From assembly GCA_937944945.1 (NCBI GenBank), contig CALEBD010000358.1, positions 1 through 7,499 of the forward strand: DNA of 7,499 nt, written 5' to 3'. Position 1 is the stretch's first letter; the number at the start of each line of letters is the position of its first letter. The position numbers and the translations under genes were made by a program. This DNA comes from an uncultured Clostridium sp. (GTDB lineage Bacteria > Bacillota > Clostridia > Peptostreptococcales > Peptostreptococcaceae). A model generated the notes under the pieces. That model saw only the letters and a list, made by a program, of their open reading frames with translations. It had not been told where the DNA came from and did no database searches. This document shows positions 1 to 5,000 of the stretch, one piece after another.

Positions 1-1792
1 TTGCTGAAGTTAAGTCTTTTGCGTAAGGAATTACTGCGTATTGTGCGTTGTCGTCTGTTGCATTTTCGTCTATGTATGTATTTGATGATGTAAATCCGAT
101 TACTTTTCCGTCTTTTAGTATTTCGTAACCAAGTAGATCATCTTTTTTGCTATTGTTTATTGCCATACTTAGTTTTACACCTGATTTTACTTTTGAGATT
201 GAAAGCTCTAATCCTGTGTCTGTGTTAGTGTAGCCAGATCCAGTGTATCCTATAACTGTGCTATTTAAATACCATAGTTTTTCGTTTGAGTCTGGGTATT
301 TTTTAAGGTTTTGTTTGCACTCGTCTGATAGTGTAAATCCGTATTTTTCGAAGTAGTAAGTTAAGTTTATGCCTAATACTTCTGAAGAATATGTAGCTAG
401 GATATCTTTTTTGTGTTGATAATCTCTTGGGCTTGGTTTTCTCTCTCTGTATAGTGTTTCTAGTTCTGCCCAGTATGTATCTTTTTTAAGTTGTAGCTGC
501 CAGAACATCCCTAGTTGTTGGAAATAGTCAAATTTGTCAAATCCTCTTAGTGATTTTTCTGGTGCTAAGTATTTGTATAAATATGTGTAGTTGACTCTGT
601 CTTGGAAGCCATTTTTTATGTGTGCGTTGTTTGCCCACATGTTGTTTGTTACTTCTGGCCATTCTCTCGCGCTTATGTCCATTTGGTGTCCTGCTTCGTG
701 GACTGTTGTCCATATTACAGAGCCTAGACTTGATAAGTCTGTTCTAAGCATTGATTGTTCGTAGTCTCTTTGGATTCCGACGTGGTCTCCGTATGCATAT
801 GCTAATCCATAAGGTTGCATAAGTCTTATTGATGTTCTTACGTTTGTTGAGTCGTTAGTTATATCTGATGGATCGTCTTTTAGTCCTGAGAAATCGAACG
901 CATCTTGAATTTGTCCGTTTAGATTGTTTACACTTTCTAGGATGTCTACGCCTTCTTTTACATATACTTGATATGCTGCTGATGTTGTTCCTGTGTAAAG
1001 TATTCTGTTACTTGTAAATTCAAAGATATCTACTGTGTTGTCTGGGTCTTCTTTTAGTTTTTGGTTGTATGCCTTTAATTCTTTTATAAATTGTGCTTTG
1101 TCGTCACCTTCTTTGTATGTTGGGAAGGCTTCGCCTCCTTCTATTGTAACGACTGGGGCTGCGCCCTGTTGCTCTTTTGTATATCTATTTATTAAATATA
1201 AGGCTCCGCCTTTTACGGTTTTATTTTCCCAAGAAGTGCTGTATATCTCAGGAACAGTAAGCACGTTTTTCCCTTTTTGTAGTTGATATTCTCTTATCCA
1301 GTTTGCATAATGTGCCTCGTGTTGAGTGAATGCCACTCTTGGAAGTGGTGCATTGTCATCCGCTTCAACATAAATTGTTATTTTTTCGCCTGGCTTCGCC
1401 ACTATACCTGTTGATTGTAAATCTGTACCGAAAGAAACCATGCGTAAGTTCTCTCTGGCTTTCGCCTTTGTGTCGCCGTTTTGAGTTAAAGTTATAGTTT
1501 TTTTAGTTATTGTTGATTCAGTTGATTCAGTAGATTCTTCTTGAGAATCTTGTGATGTTTCTTTAGACTCTTCTGTCTGAGATTTCTCTTGTTCTTGAGA
1601 CTTTTCTTCCTCTTGTGAAGTTTCTAAGTTTTGTGCTGTTTTAGATTCTTCGTTATTATCTGCTGAATTTTCTTGTGTTGATATTTTTTCCTCGTTTTTT
1701 GTTAATTCATGTGCTAAGACTGCTGTTGTATTAGCTGAAAAGCTTGAAATAACCGATACTAAAGTTAGTATTGCTACTTTTTTCTTAAACAT
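1..1792 (-). CDS. Secreted M60-family (enhancin-like) zinc metallopeptidase, paralogue 2, C-terminal part beyond the window
   Basis: The reading frame is open from ATG at 1792 to position 1, giving 597 codons with no stop; the 3' end is outside the window. The start is set by AGGAG six bases upstream and by a signal peptide (MFKKK, hydrophobic core, likely cleavage after VLA at residue 27). Residues 30-96 are a Glu/Gln/Ser/Thr-rich linker with no recognisable domain. The M60 region runs from about residue 98 to 510, with HEAGH at 365-369 as zinc ligands and catalytic Glu366; Glu380, in EVTNN, is the likely third ligand. Residues 525-597 begin an FN3-like beta domain that the edge cuts. Residues 98-597 align along their length with residues 299-799 of the upstream gene, roughly 60 percent identical by eye. 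Unlike that protein it has no CBM32 before the catalytic domain. Family knowledge: M60 gluzincins of host-associated bacteria cleave mucin-type glycoproteins outside the cell. Substrate, anchoring and full length are unknown. The spacer to the upstream gene carries its own candidate promoter, so it may be transcribed separately or by read-through. Confidence 0.93.
   Translation of the reverse strand, partial: MFKKKVAILTLVSVISSFSANTTAVLAHELTKNEEKISTQENSADNNEESKTAQNLETSQEEEKSQEQEKSQTEESKETSQDSQEESTESTESTITKKTITLTQNGDTKAKARENLRMVSFGTDLQSTGIVAKPGEKITIYVEADDNAPLPRVAFTQHEAHYANWIREYQLQKGKNVLTVPEIYSTSWENKTVKGGALYLINRYTKEQQGAAPVVTIEGGEAFPTYKEGDDKAQFIKELKAYNQKLKEDPDNTVDIFEFTSNRILYTGTTSAAYQVYVKEGVDILESVNNLNGQIQDAFDFSGLKDDPSDITNDSTNVRTSIRLMQPYGLAYAYGDHVGIQRDYEQSMLRTDLSSLGSVIWTTVHEAGHQMDISAREWPEVTNNMWANNAHIKNGFQDRVNYTYLYKYLAPEKSLRGFDKFDYFQQLGMFWQLQLKKDTYWAELETLYRERKPSPRDYQHKKDILATYSSEVLGINLTYYFEKYGFTLSDECKQNLKKYPDSNEKLWYLNSTVIGYTGSGYTNTDTGLELSISKVKSGVKLSMAINNSKKDDLLGYEILKDGKVIGFTSSNTYIDENATDDNAQYAVIPYAKDLTSA
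686..700 (-). other. HEAGH zinc-binding/catalytic motif of the partial M60 paralogue
   Basis: The codons cac-gaa-gca-gga-cac on the minus strand encode residues 365-369. The spacing to the putative third ligand Glu380 (EVTNN) is the same 11 residues as in the neighbouring enzyme. Surrounding residues differ (WTTVHEAGHQMDISAREWPE here, against WGMLHEVGHQLDIATREWGE), so both copies keep the metal site while nearby positions have diverged. Confidence 0.92.
807..860 (-). repeat. 54-base exact repeat shared by the two M60 genes, copy in the partial gene
   Basis: Bases 807-860 are identical to 5812-5865. They encode 17 whole codons, TNDSTNVRTSIRLMQPY, about 36 residues before the HEAGH motif, with no synonymous change. 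The flanking codons on the upstream side (KDDPSD) already differ at third positions. Confidence 0.9.
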
Positions 1793-1798
1793 ACCCTA

Positions 1799-1803
1799 CT
1801 CCT
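1799..1803 (-). promoter_or_regulatory. Ribosome binding site of the partial M60 gene
   Basis: AGGAG on the minus strand, followed by TAGGGT and then ATG at 1792. The six-base spacing supports this start, and the encoded N-terminus is a signal peptide similar to that of the upstream gene. Confidence 0.85.
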
Positions 1804-1820
1804 AGTTTATTTTTTTGAAT

Positions 1821-1863
1821 AAAGAGGGACTATCTCCAAAATATTTTGTGATAGTCTCCTTTA
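1821..1863. terminator. Long stem-loop between the two M60 genes, possible terminator or attenuator
   Basis: GACTATC (1828-1834) pairs with GATAGTC (1850-1856), and the interior contains the perfect palindrome CAAAATATTTTG (1837-1848), so nearly the whole element can fold. Outer bases add partly bulged A-T and G-C pairs. On the minus strand it sits about 28 bases before the second gene's ATG and just ahead of its RBS; the following CCTCTTTATTC is a weak U-tract. On the plus strand it is followed by TTTAGTTTTT, a better terminator tail, but no plus-strand gene ends here. It may be a terminator for the upstream gene, an attenuator for the downstream gene, or a dispersed hairpin repeat. Confidence 0.45.
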
Positions 1864-1866
1864 GTT

Positions 1867-1894
1867 TTTAGTTTTTAAATTTTAGTTTTTAAAT
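1867..1894. repeat. Tandem 14-base direct repeat
   Basis: The unit TTTAGTTTTTAAAT occurs twice back to back (1867-1880 and 1881-1894), and an overlapping partial copy begins at 1860. It makes the minus-strand leader very A-rich here and the plus strand T-rich. It looks like slippage-prone low-complexity DNA, with no clear function. Confidence 0.6.
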
Positions 1895-1933
1895 TCTAAT
1901 CTTTATTGTTGATGACTTTTATTTACTTAAGTT

Positions 1934-1961
1934 TGATATCTTTATTCACGTTTAGATATCA
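1934..1961. repeat. 8-bp inverted repeat in the intergenic spacer
   Basis: TGATATCT (1934-1941) and AGATATCA (1954-1961) are perfect inverted arms around a 12-base loop, each containing the palindrome GATATC. The element lies just downstream of the candidate promoter in the expected leader, a possible operator or RNA hairpin. The function is unknown. Confidence 0.35.
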
Positions 1962-1984
1962 TTTTTATAATATTAGACTTCTCT

Positions 1985-2013
1985 ATTATTTAGGATAAAC
2001 ATTAATTAATCAA
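1985..2013 (-). promoter_or_regulatory. Candidate promoter of the partial M60 gene
   Basis: On the minus strand TTGATT (2013-2008) and AATAAT (1990-1985) are separated by 17 bases, matching the sigma-A consensus at four and five of six positions. It starts just after the upstream gene's stop codon. Initiation near 1978 would give a leader of about 185 bases containing the inverted repeats described below. AT-rich DNA gives such matches by chance, so confidence is moderate at best. Confidence 0.35.
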
Positions 2014-2023
2014 TTAGTTTATC
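1994..2023 (-). repeat. Inverted repeat overlapping the stop codon of the complete M60 gene
   Basis: On the minus strand GATAAAC (2023-2017) and GTTTATC (2000-1994) form a perfect 7-bp stem, and the 16-base interior can add five more pairs (TAATT with AATTA) after a two-base bulge. The left arm contains the TAA stop. No U-run follows it, so it is not a convincing intrinsic terminator; it could protect the 3' end of the mRNA. It overlaps the candidate promoter of the next gene. Confidence 0.4.
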
Positions 2024-5000
2024 TATTGTCAAGCATAAACATAAATTGTGATACGTAGTTATCGTAAGTATCTTCGTATACTAGTGTTATTGTATAAAGA
2101 TATTTATCGAAAGTTGTTGTATCTAGTGTAACTACGCCATTTTTTGTGTATTGTGCTGCGTCTAATGTTACTATTTCATGTGTTTTGTTGTGTTTTACTA
2201 TTATAGTTTTTGGAGATAGTTTTACTCCTTGTCTATTTATAACGTCTAGGTTTATTGTCGCTTTGTTATCTACTGGATAGATACGTCCTGACACTAAGCC
2301 ACCTAGAGGGCTTGCTTGTAAGTTTGTTAATTTTTTAAGATTTTTTAGTGGCGATAAGTCTCTTATTTCATTGTATTCTATGTTTAATGATTCTAAGTTT
2401 ATCGCGTGTTGTAATCCTTCTAAACTTGTTACTTCTGACAATTTAAGTGATGTAAGTTTTCTCATATCACCTATTGTTACATTGCCTGAAATGTTAAGTG
2501 TTTTTTGGATTGCTTTTTTAAGATATTCATCTCTTATTTGTACTACTTCGTTTAAGTTTACTCTTACTAATGAATCTATTGTGCTTGTTAGGTTTTCTAT
2601 AGCTGCTTCGATTATTTCTTGGTCTTTAGAAGTCATAGCTTCTTCACCAGCTTCTATAGCTTGTTCTAATCTTTCCATAGATTCTTGTGTGTAGTTGTTT
2701 AAGTCTAATTCTTTAGCTTGTTCTAGAATTTTTTCTAGTTCTGTTGTATCAAATTTAGGTATCTTTTTGAATTTAGCATCAGCCCAGTCAGCATGGTCTG
2801 CATTCATTCCGTTTGGCCCATTTTCTACTACTAATTTAACTTCTTTAGAATTTCTAACATCTACTACTATGTGTTGTTTTGGTGAATCAGTTTTCATTAA
2901 ATCTGTTTCAGCTTTTAATTTTCCATCTACGTATACTTTGAATTTAACGCGTGGTGCAGGTCTTCCTGCTACGTATTGGTCCATTCCAACCCATGTGTCG
3001 AATATGTCGTATTCTGTTGAATCATAAACTATTTCTGAGTGAGCATGAGTTCCTATACCTTTTTCAAATGTTTCTACTTCGCCATTTTTGTTTAAAAGTT
3101 TTATAGCGTCTCCGTTTAGTGATCTATCTTTTCTTATAGTTCCCCAACCTATTGTTGCAGATTTCCAATCTAAATCAGATATATAAGTATCTTCATTTGT
3201 TGTTATTATTATTTTTCTTTCTACTTCAGTAGTTAATCCTAATGTATTTGTTACTGAATATTTTACTGTGTATTCTCCTATTTTAGATGATGAGAATCCT
3301 CCATCTTCTACTACTACGCTTGAAGTTATTTTTCCGTCTTTTTGGTCAGTCGCCTCAACATCTGCCATTAAGTCAAACTCAGCGTCTTTGTCTACTGCTG
3401 TTAATTTCTCAACGTTTATAGTTGGATATTTAGCTTTTATTATTTTTTCAGCATTGTCTAATTCAACTTTGAATATGTCGTATGCTGGGTGGTCTTTTAC
3501 TTCTTTTCTTAAAGCATCTAGTTTTTCTAATGTGTTGTAACTTTCTGCTACGTCTGTTTTTGTTTCGTCTGTAAATAAGCTTTCTATTTTGTCAGATAAT
3601 TTATCTTCTTTGTAGAATGCTACTTCACATAAACTTGCCCATCCTTCGCGAGCTTCAACAAATTTGAATTTTACTCTTCTTGCACTTACGTTGCTCATTT
3701 TAAATTCTACAAAGTCGTTAGTAGAACCTGTTGTGTATGAACCACTTCCTGCTAAGTAGAAGTCATCTCCTGACTCACTTGTAGATACATATATTTCAAA
3801 TTTTGATGCGAAACCTTTGTTGTATGCATCACGTCTTGCACCATAAGCCATTCTGCTTATTTCTTGTACTTTACCTAAGTCGAATATTACTTCGTTTTTA
3901 AATGTAGAACTGTTTGGTGTATTTGTCTCCCAGTGAGTGTTTATGTTGCCATCTAGTGCATTTTGTATTTTACTGCTTCCGTAGTGTCCTGCATTATTTT
4001 TTATAGATACTACAGGTAATTTAAATGCGTCGTTATATGCTTGTAAATTGCTGAATTTACCATATCTAGATCTCTTTGTTTTATAATCTTCTGATACTGT
4101 TACGTATCCTGTTGTTCTTGTAACGTTGTTGTTTGAATCTGTTACTTCATATACAACTTCATATCTACCTACTTTGTTTTCTACAAAGTTGTTTGAGATT
4201 ATTTGTATTTGTGATGTTAAATCTCCGTCTTCTTGGTCGTGAGCTTTAACGTCTTTTCTTGGGTCTAATGTGTCGCCAAGTTTTAAGAATTTCTCTTGTG
4301 CAGTTATTCTCGGTTTTCCGTTGTTTGTTGTTAATTTTGGATTAACTATTATGCAGTGGTCGCATGTATTTCCGTTTCCACCGTCATAAACTTGTATTTC
4401 TAATTTTTTAACTCCGCTTATAGGTATATTTACATCTATCATGTTGTCATAATAGCCCATAACACTTGTAGTCGCTACAGTTTTACCGTCTGCAACTATT
4501 TTAAATGTTACGCTTGATTTGTCGTTTTCTTGGATTGAAGTATCAATACCAATTAAAGCCTCAAATCTGTCGTAGTTTTTGTCTGATAAATCGTAAACTA
4601 TTTTACCATTTGCATGTATACCAAAACCTTTTTCAAATTTTTTGATATCTCCGTTTATTCTACCAGATATGTTAGAGTTTCTTCTTGGACTTCCCCAAGC
4701 TGTTGAAGTAGATTCCCAGTTAAAGTCTGATAAATAGTCATAATCACTTACAACTTCTACTTTAACTACTCTTGTTGTAGTTTGTCCGTTGTCGTTTAAT
4801 GTGTATGTAACTGTGTAGTTACCATGAGTTTTAGTATCTACATTACTTTTAACTTTTATATTTGATGTTATTTCTTCTCCTAAATGGGTATAACCTTTAA
4901 CATAGTCCATTGGATTAAATTTATCATTTAATTTTAATACTAATGAACTTTGTTGTACACTTATGCTTGGACTTAATGTACTTACTCCAACGTTATCTCC

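Noticed and set aside
1035..1286. Plus-strand open frame of 83 codons
   Set aside because: It lies wholly inside the minus-strand M60 frame, has no convincing RBS, and its composition is that of an antisense shadow.
1860..1894. CRISPR-like array from the repeated TTTAGTTTTTAAAT units
   Set aside because: The units are short and directly adjacent, with no unique spacers and no cas genes; this is simple low-complexity repetition.
1857..1895. T-rich run after the hairpin read as a terminator of a plus-strand gene
   Set aside because: No plus-strand coding region ends nearby. The T-runs are part of a 14-base tandem repeat, so this was kept only as an uncertain bidirectional possibility.
2019..2120. 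Cell-wall sorting signal at the C-terminus of the large M60 protein
   Set aside because: The last residues (QFMFMLDNR) contain no LPXTG-like motif, hydrophobic helix or basic tail in the required order.
2371..3540. Three plus-strand open frames of 107, 110 and 90 codons
   Set aside because: They are antisense to the NPCBM, FIVAR and LRR part of the large M60 gene. The Ser/Phe/Leu-rich translations are typical of reading an A-rich gene backwards, and no RBS or domain is seen.
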